Shown here: positions 24,222-33,274 of the stretch, piece by piece
How positions within the stretch are numbered: position 1 is the stretch's first letter
How the letters are laid out: every line of letters begins with the position of its first letter
Program-made: the position numbers and the translations under genes
The notes under the pieces: model-generated
The model's database searches: none
What the model saw: only the letters and a program-made list of their open reading frames with translations
Told to the model about the DNA's origin: nothing
Origin: an uncultured Dorea sp.
Lineage (GTDB): Bacteria; Bacillota; Clostridia; Lachnospirales; Lachnospiraceae
Direction of reading: 5' to 3'
Length of the DNA stretch: 64,000 nucleotides
NCBI GenBank assembly: GCA_934295165.1
Contig: CAKRAT010000001.1
Coordinates: forward strand, 31,921 to 95,920

Positions 24222-25325
24222 TTAAAGCAACTGATTCAGATATATAAACTGTCCCTCTGCCTCTTTTTGCAGCTGCTTTTTCTTCTCTTCCGAAAGCCTT
24301 TCTGCCTGATCCATCACCGCCTTGATATCTGCATCTTTTAACTCTTCCAGCCGGTAATATCTGTGGACTCCCTGACTTTCCAGTGTGTGAAGCGTCTTCG
24401 GATCATAGATGACCGGAATCATCTTCTTACCTTTCAGTTCGGCAAGGATGATGCTGTGGAATCTTGTTCCAACCACAATTTCTGACTCATCATAGGCTTC
24501 CATGCATTCTTTTAAATTGTTTTCTCTGTAAAAACAGCAGTCTGTGCGGCTTCGTTCTTCTTCCGTAAGTGCTTCCCGTATCTGCCGGATTGCCTCTTCA
24601 TCCTGCTGCATCTGACAGAAGGAAATATACTTCACTTCGTATCCTGCTTCTATATATGCCTTTGACAGTTTTATCATAAATTCCTGATAGCTTTGTCCGT
24701 AATCATTGATTGCAAATTTATTATTTCTGCCCTCCATGCTGATCACTGACATCAGCACCTGCTTCTTTTCCTGCTTCCGTACTCCTGTGTCGTAATTGAA
24801 TACCACATCCGGCGCACAGCTCACATTTTCCAGATCTGCAAATAACTGTCTCGAATATTCATCCCGGAACACTACCCCATCATATCTTCCGAGAAGTTCA
24901 TGGTATTGCCGGTAATAATTTTCATCTGAATACGGTCCGAAATTCGCTCCTACAACATACATTCTTCTGCTCAGCCTTCTTAGCCGTTCATCTGCCTGAT
25001 ACAAAAGACTATAATCATCAAAATGCTGAACGAATACAGACCCGCCTATATGCACAACCGCTTTTGCCATCCGGATCAGCATCTTTCTGAAACCATCATC
25101 TGTTCCTTTTATCTTCTTCCAGAACCGGTTCCACCGGCTTGCTTTCTCACCACTCTGATCATAAAACGTCAGATTCTTAATATCACGAAATGCCCCCGCA
25201 TAATACCCGTCGGCACAAAGCACGAACCGTTCTTTCGGATATCTCTCACACAGGCATCTGACCATCAGATCATCCCCCAGATTTCCTGCTATATATGCAT
25301 AAATAAATATATATTCTTTTTTCAT
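24222..25325 (-). CDS. Polysaccharide pyruvyl transferase family protein
   Basis: About 367 residues, with the GT-B-like fold of the PS_pyruv_trans family (CsaB, EpsO, WcaK). The N-terminus reads YIAGNLGDDLMVRCLCERYP, then VVHIGGSVFVQ, VVGANFGPYSD, GVVFRDEYSRQLF, and near the C-terminus EIVVGTRFHSIILAELKGKK. These enzymes add pyruvate ketals from phosphoenolpyruvate to sugars of wall or exopolysaccharides; CsaB pyruvylation creates the ligand for SLH domains. Five SLH proteins lie in this window, so a CsaB-like role is attractive but unproven. The ATG at 25325 has only a weak purine-rich ribosome site; ATG 25346 is possible. Confidence 0.75.
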   Translation of the reverse strand: MKKEYIFIYAYIAGNLGDDLMVRCLCERYPKERFVLCADGYYAGAFRDIKNLTFYDQSGEKASRWNRFWKKIKGTDDGFRKMLIRMAKAVVHIGGSVFVQHFDDYSLLYQADERLRRLSRRMYVVGANFGPYSDENYYRQYHELLGRYDGVVFRDEYSRQLFADLENVSCAPDVVFNYDTGVRKQEKKQVLMSVISMEGRNNKFAINDYGQSYQEFMIKLSKAYIEAGYEVKYISFCQMQQDEEAIRQIREALTEEERSRTDCCFYRENNLKECMEAYDESEIVVGTRFHSIILAELKGKKMIPVIYDPKTLHTLESQGVHRYYRLEELKDADIKAVMDQAERLSEEKKKQLQKEAEGQFIYLNQLL

Positions 25326-25352
25326 ATTTTTTCTTCTTTCTGCCATTTTGTT

Positions 25353-26564
25353 CTATTGAGATGCTTTTCCACTTTCTTCATCCAGCGACCACCTGCCGAA
25401 CATGGAATATTTTGTCGTGTAAAATGTCCCATGCAGATACATTGCAGCATCGTAATGCTGTCCGTCCAGTGCCAGTCCCACCATATCCTGATTCTCTCCG
25501 TCCGGATAAAATCTTGGATCGACCACAGTAATACTTTTACACGACAATGCCAGATACGATAACGTCCGATAGCACAACGAATCACAGATAAACAGAAGAT
25601 CCGGTCCGTCCGAATTCCTGTTTTCTATCCGGTATGCCGGATAGCCGTATTTCAGATAATTGGTGATCCAGTAAGTATGCATCTCATCCTTATCGCTGTT
25701 CTGAAGCTGCTGGTCATAACCATTCATCAGAACCTCTTCATAACTTCCGTCCTGCTCCCACTGCCCGTTCAGATCATACACATGAAAATCCGTCTCCGCC
25801 TTTGGAATATATTCTTCGAAAGTATCTACGCCGTCGTAATAAGCTCCCGCAGACTGGGCCAGATTCCCCAGGAACGGATGAGAATGTATCTGAAACCGTT
25901 CATCGTCCGGCCGGAGAACATCCGATATCTCAACCTGATAACGGTTCTTTAACTGTTCTGCAATCTTTTCTGCCATCCAGATCTCGGCCTTTGTCGTTGT
26001 ATGGATGTCTGTTTTAAAGAAAAATTCTGCTGTTGACGGTGCTCCTTCTCCCGACAGGATCTCCTTTTCATCCATACAGTCAATGCCCGCCGCATCCGTG
26101 ACATTACGGATCTGCCGGTAATAGGTTCTTACTTTCAGAAGTTCTTCCGGGTCACTTCCGCCCGGTTCTTCTCTTGCCGGCATCTGAATATACAAAAGTG
26201 GTATTTCCCTTTCGTCCAGCCTTCCCTTCAGTTCCACCATCTCATCTGCGAACGGCAGAACTTCGGTATCTTTGGTCACATAGTCCATCAGTCCGTTTTC
26301 CGTGCGGACAAAGTCCATATTTCCAATCACCTTTCTGCCCAGCACTTTCTGTAACATTCCATACAGATTGATCCATTTATTTCTGGCAAAAAAGCCTGTC
26401 CGGTAATCCTCTTCCAGTTTCGATCCGCCTTCTGCGAAATACGTTGTGTCATTCTGCAGCTTTTCTTTTATCTGCGGGCAGAGAGCTTTCAAATTCAGAA
26501 AACCGATAATAAATATTCCGGCAAGAAACACTGCCATCGTAATGTATGATATTTTTCTTTTCAT
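25353..26564 (-). CDS. AlgX/AlgJ-like SGNH-type O-acetylation protein (DHHW family)
   Basis: A 403-residue protein with one N-terminal TM/signal anchor (residues 7-25) and a large extracellular domain. Features recalling the AlgX/AlgJ/DHHW family are the FKTDIHTTTKAEIWMAE segment near residue 195 (Asp-His pair) and FICDSLCYRTLSYL near 330, where the Asp-Ser could be the SGNH nucleophile block. Such proteins work with MBOAT acyltransferases to place acetyl groups on exported polysaccharide, and an MBOAT gene is 17 bases upstream. The ribosome site AGAAAGGCAG precedes the ATG. The acceptor is unknown. Confidence 0.7.
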   Translation of the reverse strand: MKRKISYITMAVFLAGIFIIGFLNLKALCPQIKEKLQNDTTYFAEGGSKLEEDYRTGFFARNKWINLYGMLQKVLGRKVIGNMDFVRTENGLMDYVTKDTEVLPFADEMVELKGRLDEREIPLLYIQMPAREEPGGSDPEELLKVRTYYRQIRNVTDAAGIDCMDEKEILSGEGAPSTAEFFFKTDIHTTTKAEIWMAEKIAEQLKNRYQVEISDVLRPDDERFQIHSHPFLGNLAQSAGAYYDGVDTFEEYIPKAETDFHVYDLNGQWEQDGSYEEVLMNGYDQQLQNSDKDEMHTYWITNYLKYGYPAYRIENRNSDGPDLLFICDSLCYRTLSYLALSCKSITVVDPRFYPDGENQDMVGLALDGQHYDAAMYLHGTFYTTKYSMFGRWSLDEESGKASQ

Positions 26565-26581
26565 AACTCTGCCTTTCTACC

Positions 26582-27988
26582 CTAAAAATTGAAATATATA
26601 AATGGATTATAGGAACTGTTCACCATAAATCCTATGCAAAGTACGAACAGCACCAGTAACCACACCGCTTTCACGAATTCCGCCGGCGCTGCCAGTCTGC
26701 TCCCTGCGCATATTTCTTCCAGCTTTTTTGCCACCGGTGTGCTGCATACAATTCCGACAAGCAGTAGCAGCCACAAATCTTTTACCCAGAATATCGAAAG
26801 CTTATCCAGGCCAATTCCCGCCGGATTCCACATCTTACCTATATAATGGACTGCCTGAGCAAGAGAATCTGCCCGGAAGAATACCCATCCTGCTATCACG
26901 CAGAACATCGTAAAGATCTGATACGGGATCCTCCACACGGTATGATCTATCCACTTCGGAAGCTTTGTAAGTTTTTCCACTGTCAGAATCACAAAATACC
27001 ACCAGCCCCAGAAAAGAAATGTCCAGTTTGCACCATGCCAGATTCCGGTCAGTGTCCACACGACGAACAAATTGAATACAAGGCGTCCCTTTTTATCCAC
27101 CCGGGAGCCGCCCATCGGAAAATAAATATAATCCCGGAACCATGTTCCCAGGGATATATGCCATCTTCTCCAGAATTCTGTTATGGTTCCCGATATATAC
27201 GGATAATTGAAATTCTCCTGAAAATGGAATCCGAACATTCTTCCCATTCCAATTGCCATATCTGAATAGCCGGAAAAATCAAAATATATCTGCAGTGTAT
27301 AGCAGATTGCACCCAGCCATGCAGAAATCACAGACAGGCTGTCTATATGGCCAAACATATAGTCTGCCACCGGTGCGAATGAATTCGCAAGAATCAGTTT
27401 CTTGGCAAGTCCTGTAATAAACCGCTGTACTCCTGCCGCAAAATCCGCCGCCGTTTCTGTTCTTGTCCGGATCTGTTCTTCTATCGTACGGTAGCGCACG
27501 ATCGGACCTGCTACAAGCTGTGGGAAGAAAGAAATATACAATGCCACGTTCAACGGATTCTTCTGTGCTTCCCCGTCACCTCTGTAAACATCAATTACAT
27601 AGGAAATCGCCTGAAATGTATAGAATGAAATTCCGATCGGCAATGATATTCCCCAGTTATCCGTGTCAATCCCTGCGATTCCGAATACAAAGTTCATATA
27701 TTTGAATACAAACAGTGCGCTAAGATTGCAGATCAGCATAAGCGTAATCAATATATACGATATGCGTCTGTTCTCTCTGTATCTTCCGACCAGTAACCCG
27801 AAGATATAATTCACCAGAATCGATGCGGTCATCACGAACACCACTCTTGGTTCACCCCATGCGTAAAAGAACAGACTGGCAATTACCAGCCAGACATTCT
27901 GCGCTCCCCTCCATGGTTTCAATATCAGATTTCCCAGAATTACAGCCGGTAAAAATGCAAAAACAAAAAAACTACTTGAACAAACCAT
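26582..27988 (-). CDS. MBOAT family O-acyltransferase (AlgI/DltB-like)
   Basis: A polytopic 468-residue membrane protein with about 11 hydrophobic segments. The MBOAT core includes LPIGISFYTFQAISYVIDVYRG, FPQLVAGPIVRY, FWRRWHISLGTWFRDYIYFP and the catalytic-His motif LTGIWHGANWTF. MBOAT proteins move acyl groups across the membrane; with the AlgX-like protein encoded just downstream it should O-acetylate a surface glycan. There is no DltA/DltC nearby, arguing against D-alanylation. The ribosome site GGGAGAG is just upstream of the ATG, and a strong hairpin lies 13 bases upstream of the start. Confidence 0.88.
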   Translation of the reverse strand: MVCSSSFFVFAFLPAVILGNLILKPWRGAQNVWLVIASLFFYAWGEPRVVFVMTASILVNYIFGLLVGRYRENRRISYILITLMLICNLSALFVFKYMNFVFGIAGIDTDNWGISLPIGISFYTFQAISYVIDVYRGDGEAQKNPLNVALYISFFPQLVAGPIVRYRTIEEQIRTRTETAADFAAGVQRFITGLAKKLILANSFAPVADYMFGHIDSLSVISAWLGAICYTLQIYFDFSGYSDMAIGMGRMFGFHFQENFNYPYISGTITEFWRRWHISLGTWFRDYIYFPMGGSRVDKKGRLVFNLFVVWTLTGIWHGANWTFLFWGWWYFVILTVEKLTKLPKWIDHTVWRIPYQIFTMFCVIAGWVFFRADSLAQAVHYIGKMWNPAGIGLDKLSIFWVKDLWLLLLVGIVCSTPVAKKLEEICAGSRLAAPAEFVKAVWLLVLFVLCIGFMVNSSYNPFIYFNF

Positions 27989-28000
27989 TTTTCTCTCCCA

Positions 28001-28041
28001 AATAAATCAGGCAGAGACATCTGTATCCCGCCTGATTTATT
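28001..28041 (-). terminator. Hairpin between SLH gene and MBOAT gene
   Basis: Perfect 12-bp stem AATAAATCAGGC/GCCTGATTTATT (28001-28012 with 28030-28041), 17-base loop. It follows the SLH gene ending at 28106 but its T tract is short, and it sits 13 bases before the MBOAT start, so it might act as a leaky terminator or attenuator. Confidence 0.55.
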
Positions 28042-28105
28042 CTCATCTCATAAACTATAACTTTTTACACCATTTCTGTGTATCCATACTTTTTATCTTC
28101 CGGTA

Positions 28106-29749
28106 TTAATATACATATTTTTCCAGGAAACGCATCAGAATTGCTGCACACTCACCACGGTTCGCTGACCCCTGCGGATCTAATCTTGTTCCGTTGTCCT
28201 TACCACTGATGATACCGTTCGCCACTGCCCATTCCATTGCTGTCTTAGCATAAGCACTGACATATCTTCCATCTGCAAAAGATCCAATATCTTTTCTCGC
28301 AGACACATCATACCCTTCACTTTTCGCATAGTTGTACATCATAGTTGCCATCTGTTCCCGGTTAATATTATCTCCCGGGCCAAAGTTACCATTGGCATAG
28401 CCATTCGCTACTCCTGCCTTATTTGCCCATAAAACAGCCTTTGTAAACCATGTGCCATCTGCAACATCCTGGAATCTCTTTGAATATTCTATATCCGGAG
28501 AACCGCTCATTCTGTATAATGTCATCGCAAACTGTGCTCTCGCCAGCGTACCTGTCGAATCAAACTCTCCTTCACGCATTCCTGTCATAATTTCAGCCGC
28601 ACTGATTTTTACAATGTATGGATAATCCCATCTTGCTTCCGGTACATCCTCAAAGCTCAATCCTATATAGAAAGGAATCTTAATTAACGGATTGTCTTCT
28701 GTAAATCCCTCACTTTCAAAAGTAAGTGTATCATAAAATACACCCAAATCATTATCTCCCCAGTCGAATTCTTTGCCATCCGCTCTGACAATACCTTGCC
28801 TGATACAATTATTAGCCATAACATTAAGTTGAAAATAATTCATTTCTTCACTTGTACCATCTTTGTAGGTAATTTTATAACGCACTTCTCCTCGTATGTA
28901 AGTATTATCGCCGATAAAATCTCTCATATCGATTATTTGATTCTGCGAAAATACTGTATCTCTCACCCCCGGCATATGTACAACCTCAATCTTATCTATA
29001 ACCTTTTTCTTCATAGATAATTGAAAGGATTCATTTTCAGAGATATAATAGCTTCCCGGGGTCAAATAACATTCCAGTTTATTATCTGTAAAATTCATTA
29101 TATAATAAAGTATTACGTCATTTCCTTCTGAATCTCTGATATTTAAACGCTTCACGCGCTCCTGATCAACCTCAAATTCATACACTGCTTTTTCTGAAAC
29201 ATTAATTTTCGCCACACTGTTCTGTCCCTCAAAAAAAGGCTTCTCTATCGTAACAGTAGAATCCGGCTTTAATTCCTGCGCATCACACTCATCCAAATTA
29301 CATATTTCAAATTCTAATACCCTGTAATAGGAACCATCTATTTTTAAGTATAACTGGTATTTCCCTTTTGGCATAACTGTAGGTACAACCAGATCATAAT
29401 CCGATTCTTTCCAAGGGGATACCGGTTCTCCATTTTCATCTGTTACTTTTACCGAATAATATTTTGCAGCATCCCAGTCACTCTCACTGCCATCCTTATA
29501 ATATTTCTTTATCTTCATATCCTGCAGCATATCGTGAATAGACTGATTTGTTTGTTCCAGACTTCCGACAGGAAAAACATTTTTTATAGTTTCTCCATTT
29601 ACTCCCTTTAATTCTATCCTTTGAATCTCTTTTTCTTCCTGATTCAGACTATATTCCTGATTGTCTTCCTCTGCAAATACAACTACCGCTCCAACATTCA
29701 TTGCCATCGTTGCTGCAAGCATACATGCCAGTACTTTTTTCTTTTTCAT
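28106..29749 (-). CDS. SLH-domain surface protein, unknown N-terminal modules
   Basis: The 547-residue protein opens with a signal peptide (MKKKKVLACMLAATMAMNVG to about residue 26). Residues 40-370 hold beta-rich modules: a segment KYYKDGSESDW repeated in style later as ITYKDGTSEEMNY, a PPC-like stretch (AVYEFEVDQERVKRLNI to LECYLTPGSYYIS) and a Big_3-like part. Three SLH repeats fill about 380-547 with motifs LARAQFA, INREQMA and ANRGECA. It is likely held on the wall by SLH binding to secondary polymer. It is a paralogue of the protein at 33332-35026. I do not recognise its specific function. A good promoter lies 64 bases upstream. Confidence 0.8.
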   Translation of the reverse strand: MKKKKVLACMLAATMAMNVGAVVVFAEEDNQEYSLNQEEKEIQRIELKGVNGETIKNVFPVGSLEQTNQSIHDMLQDMKIKKYYKDGSESDWDAAKYYSVKVTDENGEPVSPWKESDYDLVVPTVMPKGKYQLYLKIDGSYYRVLEFEICNLDECDAQELKPDSTVTIEKPFFEGQNSVAKINVSEKAVYEFEVDQERVKRLNIRDSEGNDVILYYIMNFTDNKLECYLTPGSYYISENESFQLSMKKKVIDKIEVVHMPGVRDTVFSQNQIIDMRDFIGDNTYIRGEVRYKITYKDGTSEEMNYFQLNVMANNCIRQGIVRADGKEFDWGDNDLGVFYDTLTFESEGFTEDNPLIKIPFYIGLSFEDVPEARWDYPYIVKISAAEIMTGMREGEFDSTGTLARAQFAMTLYRMSGSPDIEYSKRFQDVADGTWFTKAVLWANKAGVANGYANGNFGPGDNINREQMATMMYNYAKSEGYDVSARKDIGSFADGRYVSAYAKTAMEWAVANGIISGKDNGTRLDPQGSANRGECAAILMRFLEKYVY

Positions 29750-29812
29750 ATTCTCTTCCCTCTTTCACTTTTCCCGAAAGTTTTACTTCCACATAACCCA
29801 TATATAGAAAAT

Positions 29813-29841
29813 ATTATAGCGATTTTCGACATCTTTGTCCA
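29813..29841 (-). promoter_or_regulatory. Promoter of SLH gene 28106-29749
   Basis: Minus strand -35 TGGACA (29836-29841), 17-base spacer, -10 TATAAT (29813-29818). It faces away from the promoter at 29924-29952, giving a divergent pair. Confidence 0.72.
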
Positions 29842-29923
29842 TCCTTACCGGTGCCTTTCTGTTTGTCTCTTTTCCTGCCAGCATCCCCCCGGCAACAACC
29901 CTGTCAACAGCATATCCCGGCAA

Positions 29924-29952
29924 TTGTTTTCCCCGGCAATCTATGCTATAGT
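29924..29952 (+). promoter_or_regulatory. Promoter of CAP-SLH gene
   Basis: Plus strand -35 TTGTTT (29924-29929), 17-base spacer, -10 TATAGT (29947-29952), about 40 bases before the ATG at 29993. Confidence 0.6.
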
Positions 29953-29992
29953 GATACTTGTAACAAAAGACAGCATATGGAGGAAAATGCTT

Positions 29993-31366
29993 ATGAAAAA
30001 AAGAACAAAATTACTTGCTGCAATTCTTTCAGCCAGCATGATGGTAATTCCTGTCAGTGCACAGGAATATTCTTACAGAGGCTCTGCAGCATCAACAACC
30101 GGTGCCCGTGAATTCAACCTTGGACAGCTTAACCAATCCGATGGAATTATGACTCTGTCCGGTGATTCCGATGACTCAACAATCAATTTCAATGAAAATG
30201 AATACGGTGTTCTGTACTACACGAACAAGCTGCGTATGCAAAATGGCTTACAGCCGTTATCAGCAACTGCCAAATTACAAAAAGCTGCTCAGATTAGAAG
30301 TTCTGAACTGCCAACGCGTTTCGCTCATACCAGACCGGATGGCAGCGACTGTTTTACCATTTTAAATGAAGTCGGCGAATCCTGCACTGCTGCCGGAGAA
30401 AACATCGCTGCAGGATATGGCGACCCGGAATCCGTTGTAATGCAGGGATGGAATAACAGTCCAGGGCATCAGGCTAATATGTTATCCAGTGATTTTACTC
30501 ATCTCGGTTCTGGATATGTATATAATCCCAATACCGACTACAGAACCCACTGGACTCAGGTCTTTACAGGAACTTGTAGTCCCAACGAAATTGCGCTTGC
30601 AGATGATACCGACGTTAATTATATTATGACCCCTAATGACAGCATTGACGATCTGGGGTTGACTCTCGGAGCAAGCTGTAAACATGGTCTGTCAGTACTT
30701 CCGATTACCCAGGAAATGTGCTCCGGATATAACCTTTCCTATCCGAATACCATACAGGCTGTCACAGTTTCTTACCGCGGTCAGTCTACAACCTTTAATA
30801 TTGCTGTTGTGAACCCGATGCCATTCGTAGACGTCAGCAAAAGTGCATGGTTTTATCCATATGTTGCAACCGTTTATTATAATGATCTTATGACCGGAAA
30901 AGATACTACACACTTTGCTCCTGGCGAGAAACTGGCAAGAGCGCAGTTTGCAACGATTCTCTACCGTATGGAAGGAGAACCTGATGTTGACATTTCTTCT
31001 AAGTTTGCAGATGTTCCATCCAACATCTGGTATACCGATGCTGTTCTGTGGGCAAACTCCATCGGCGTTGTAAACGGATACTCAAGCACTGGTCTCTTCG
31101 GACCAAACGATTCAATCAACCGTGAGCAGATGGCTGTCATGATGTACCGCTATGCAAACCACTGCGACCTTGACACCAGCGCGCGTGCTTCTCTTGGTCA
31201 GTTCAAAGATGCTTCTTATGTAAATTCATTTGCAAAAGAAGCTATGCAGTGGGCAGTTGCCGAGGGAATCATCACCGGTAAAGACAATGGTACAAGACTG
31301 GATCCTCAGGGTAATGCTTCCCGTGCGGAGTGTGCAACGATTATTTCTCGTTTTATTGACCTTTAA
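29993..31366 (+). CDS. CAP/SCP-domain protein with three SLH repeats
   Basis: A 457-residue secreted protein. The ATG at 29993 is nine bases after GGAGG and opens a signal peptide (MKKRTKLLAAILSASMMVIP, cleavage after VSA). The CAP domain (about 65-195) shows LYYTNKLRMQNGL, RFAHTRPDGSDCFTILNEVG, GENIAAGYGDPE, WNNSPGHQANMLS and HWTQVFTG, all family hallmarks. A Big-like linker follows, then three SLH repeats (about 275-457) with LARAQFA, INREQMA and SRAECATI. Bacterial CAP proteins bind lipids or wall components; no activity can be assigned. It has its own promoter and terminator, and its signal peptide resembles that of the next SLH gene, suggesting duplication. Confidence 0.9.
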   Translation: MKKRTKLLAAILSASMMVIPVSAQEYSYRGSAASTTGAREFNLGQLNQSDGIMTLSGDSDDSTINFNENEYGVLYYTNKLRMQNGLQPLSATAKLQKAAQIRSSELPTRFAHTRPDGSDCFTILNEVGESCTAAGENIAAGYGDPESVVMQGWNNSPGHQANMLSSDFTHLGSGYVYNPNTDYRTHWTQVFTGTCSPNEIALADDTDVNYIMTPNDSIDDLGLTLGASCKHGLSVLPITQEMCSGYNLSYPNTIQAVTVSYRGQSTTFNIAVVNPMPFVDVSKSAWFYPYVATVYYNDLMTGKDTTHFAPGEKLARAQFATILYRMEGEPDVDISSKFADVPSNIWYTDAVLWANSIGVVNGYSSTGLFGPNDSINREQMAVMMYRYANHCDLDTSARASLGQFKDASYVNSFAKEAMQWAVAEGIITGKDNGTRLDPQGNASRAECATIISRFIDL

Positions 31367-31394
31367 TATTACTATAACAAAAAAATGTATAGCC

Positions 31395-31436
31395 AAAGGG
31401 TGAATGACTGGTTCCAGTTCATTCACCCTTTTATTT
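31395..31436 (+). terminator. Intrinsic terminator of CAP-SLH gene
   Basis: Stem AAAGGGTGAATGA paired with TTCATTCACCCTTT, short loop, T-rich tract after it. The same core (AAAGGGTGAATG/CATTCAC.CTTTT) is used at 33275-33312. Confidence 0.85.
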
Positions 31437-31524
31437 TTGTCTCTGAAACACCGGCATAAGTCACAATCCCCAAACTGAATGTCATCATCTCTGCCAGAAA
31501 CATTGAAACTATTTTCTTTTTCAT
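31423..31524 (-). pseudogene. 33-codon signal-peptide stub running into terminator
   Basis: On the minus strand an ATG at 31524 opens a 33-residue frame that begins MKKKIVSMFLAEMMTFSLGI and ends VSETKIKG. It has the basic start and hydrophobic core of a signal peptide and both AAGGAG and AAGGA upstream. The stop lies inside the stem of the terminator at 31395-31436. It looks like the 5' end of a lost surface-protein gene, with the body deleted down to a terminator. It could alternatively be a real small secreted peptide. Confidence 0.5.
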
Positions 31525-31738
31525 TCCTTAACTCCTTTACAAGATAAACCATCTCTTGTATCTTTTTCATATTCCTGGGATTTCACATTGCGTCCCGGAT
31601 ATATTTATTATATATGTTTTCAACCAATATTCAACATATAAACCTTTATCAAGCGCAAAAATCAACTTCTTATTACATTCTATTTCATTATTTTTACCAT
31701 TTATTACGTAATTATTACATTTTTGTTACATTTACCAA
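31525..31738. other. AT-rich intergenic region with direct repeats
   Basis: No convincing gene. TTACATTT occurs at 31715-31722 and 31726-31733, starting 11 bases apart (about one helical turn), just upstream of the -35 at 31739; a related TTACATTC lies at 31673-31680. These may be a regulator site for the downstream SLH gene. Confidence 0.35.
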
Positions 31739-31767
31739 TTCCAAAATTTCGTACCCCGTGTTATAGT
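31739..31767 (+). promoter_or_regulatory. Probable promoter of small SLH gene
   Basis: -10 TATAGT (31762-31767) with a weak -35 TTCCAA (31739-31744) at 17-base spacing, about 45 bases before the ATG at 31813. Confidence 0.45.
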
Positions 31768-31812
31768 AAACATGCAGAAAAATTTATTAATAAGGTGAAA
31801 GGGGAAATACTT

Positions 31813-32529
31813 ATGAAAAAAAGATTACAAATTCTCGCTGCAATTTTAACTTTATCCATGACTGCATTGCCGGTCAGCGCACAGACATCAGATTCTGAAT
31901 CCGTTAACAGTACCGATACTTATTCAGTCGGAACCGGTGGACTGGAGGATTACCAAATAACTTATGAAGATGTTCAGCCAGATGACTGGTTCTATCTGCC
32001 TGTAAAGAATGTAACTATGGCAGAAACTATGACCGGTCTTAATGCCACAACATTTGCACCAAATGCACCTCTGGTAAGAGCGCAGTTTGCACAGGTTCTT
32101 TACCGCCTTGCCGGCAAGCCTGATGTTACATATAATGCAGCATTTCCAGATGTAGCCGATAATGACTGGTATACCAGTGCTGTTATCTGGGCAAATTCAC
32201 AAAAAATCACAACCGGATATACCGACACCGGTCTGTTTGGCACGAACGACAATATCACACGTGAACAGTTAGCTGTCATGCTGTTAAGATATGATGATAC
32301 ACTCGTTAATAATTACTATAAGACAGACAAACGTGCTGACTTAACCAAATTTCAGGATGGCACCAGTGTCAGTGACTTTGCGAAAGATGCCATGGCATGG
32401 GCCGTTGAAAGGAAGCTCATCGAAGGAAAAGACAACGGAACAAGACTGGATCCTCAGGGTACTGCATCCCGCGCAGAATGCGCTGCTATCCTCACCAGAT
32501 ATAAGGGAGCTATTCATACTGCTGATTAA
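31813..32529 (+). CDS. Minimal SLH protein: signal peptide plus three SLH repeats
   Basis: At 238 residues this protein is little more than a signal peptide (MKKRLQILAAILTLSMTALP, cleavage after VSA), a short linker and three SLH repeats. Their motifs are VRAQFAQVLYRLAG, TREQLAVMLLRYD and SRAECAAILTRYK. The signal peptide and 5' context closely resemble those of the CAP-SLH gene upstream. It has no catalytic domain, so it could be a surface-coating or spacer protein competing for SLH sites, or a remnant of a larger protein. The ATG at 31813 is preceded by AAAGGGG at eight bases. Gene debris follows its stop. Confidence 0.82.
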   Translation: MKKRLQILAAILTLSMTALPVSAQTSDSESVNSTDTYSVGTGGLEDYQITYEDVQPDDWFYLPVKNVTMAETMTGLNATTFAPNAPLVRAQFAQVLYRLAGKPDVTYNAAFPDVADNDWYTSAVIWANSQKITTGYTDTGLFGTNDNITREQLAVMLLRYDDTLVNNYYKTDKRADLTKFQDGTSVSDFAKDAMAWAVERKLIEGKDNGTRLDPQGTASRAECAAILTRYKGAIHTAD

Positions 32530-32538
32530 ATCCTGTCA

Positions 32539-32569
32539 GATATACACACACGGTACTTCCTACCGGAAT
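32539..32569 (-). pseudogene. Fragment of L,D-transpeptidase 3' end
   Basis: These 31 bases match 35249-35279, the last codons of the L,D-transpeptidase gene, with two mismatches; read on the minus strand they encode PVGSTVCVY. The similarity ends abruptly on the 5' side. It is best explained as the leftover of a duplicated, deleted transpeptidase copy. Confidence 0.55.
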
Positions 32570-32684
32570 TTAGAGTTCTGGGAAGAAGCTTCAATCGAAA
32601 TCTTACTTCCTGAAATTTCAAAATCCTTTTTGTTCGGTTCATTATATGCCTCACGTGATATGCCATAAAAGGATCCTTCTGTAT

Positions 32685-33167
32685 CAGCCAGAAATGATTG
32701 TTGCAGATGCCGGATATAAAACACCGGCGATTCCCCACTTATTACCGGGAAATGGAATTGAACCTTTGTTTCCGTATAAACGGCCGATGACAAAAGAGGG
32801 ATTTTTCAAGAAACATGAGTATTATGATTGTTATATATGTCCCCAAAATAAAATCCTGACATATCATACTACTAACAGAGAAGGATATCGGGAATATAAA
32901 AATTGTGGGTTATTCTGCGAAAACTGTCCAGAAATATCCCAACGTACAGAAAGCAAAGAACATACTAAAGTGATCATGCGCCATGTATGGGAAAAAAATA
33001 TGGAAAAAGCAGAAGAGATCAGATACGGGATAGGAAACAAACAAATTTATCAGTAAAAATTGGCAAAGATACTAGCACTCAGAGATAAAATCAAGACTAA
33101 TATTCCTTGTATTTTAGAGAATGGATCGAAATATTGGTTATATAATGAGAAATGGTGTTGGGAATGA
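32685..33167 (+). mobile_element. IS1182-type transposase remnant, truncated and internally deleted
   Basis: The frame from about 32685 reads PEMIVADAGYKTPAI, then FPYKRPMTKEGFFKK, YDCYICPQNK, YREYKNCGLFCENCPE and ESKEHTKVIMRHVWE, the middle part of an IS1182-family DDE transposase. It stops at 33056. One frame over, KLAKILALRDKIK continues to 33167, matching the end of the family, so the segment holding the last catalytic region (normally ERIFGTAKE) is missing. The 5' half is also absent. A palindrome CCAGCAATTGCTGG (33203-33216) followed by a T-rich tract may be the old terminator. The element cannot be active. No terminal repeats were found. Confidence 0.78.
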
Positions 33168-33274
33168 ATTCCAACACCAACTTTGTCTACAGTCTGCAAA
33201 ATCCAGCAATTGCTGGGCTTTTCTACTGTACTATTTATATTTTAGCACCAAATTAATTATTTTGTAAGCTTAAC

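Noticed and set aside
25326-25346. Upstream ATG for the pyruvyl transferase-like protein
   Set aside because: No ribosome site and not matching the family N-terminus; kept only as an alternative.
29621-29992. 124-codon N-terminal extension of the CAP-SLH protein
   Set aside because: It overlaps the divergent SLH gene and the promoter at 29924-29952; the ATG at 29993 has GGAGG and starts a signal peptide.
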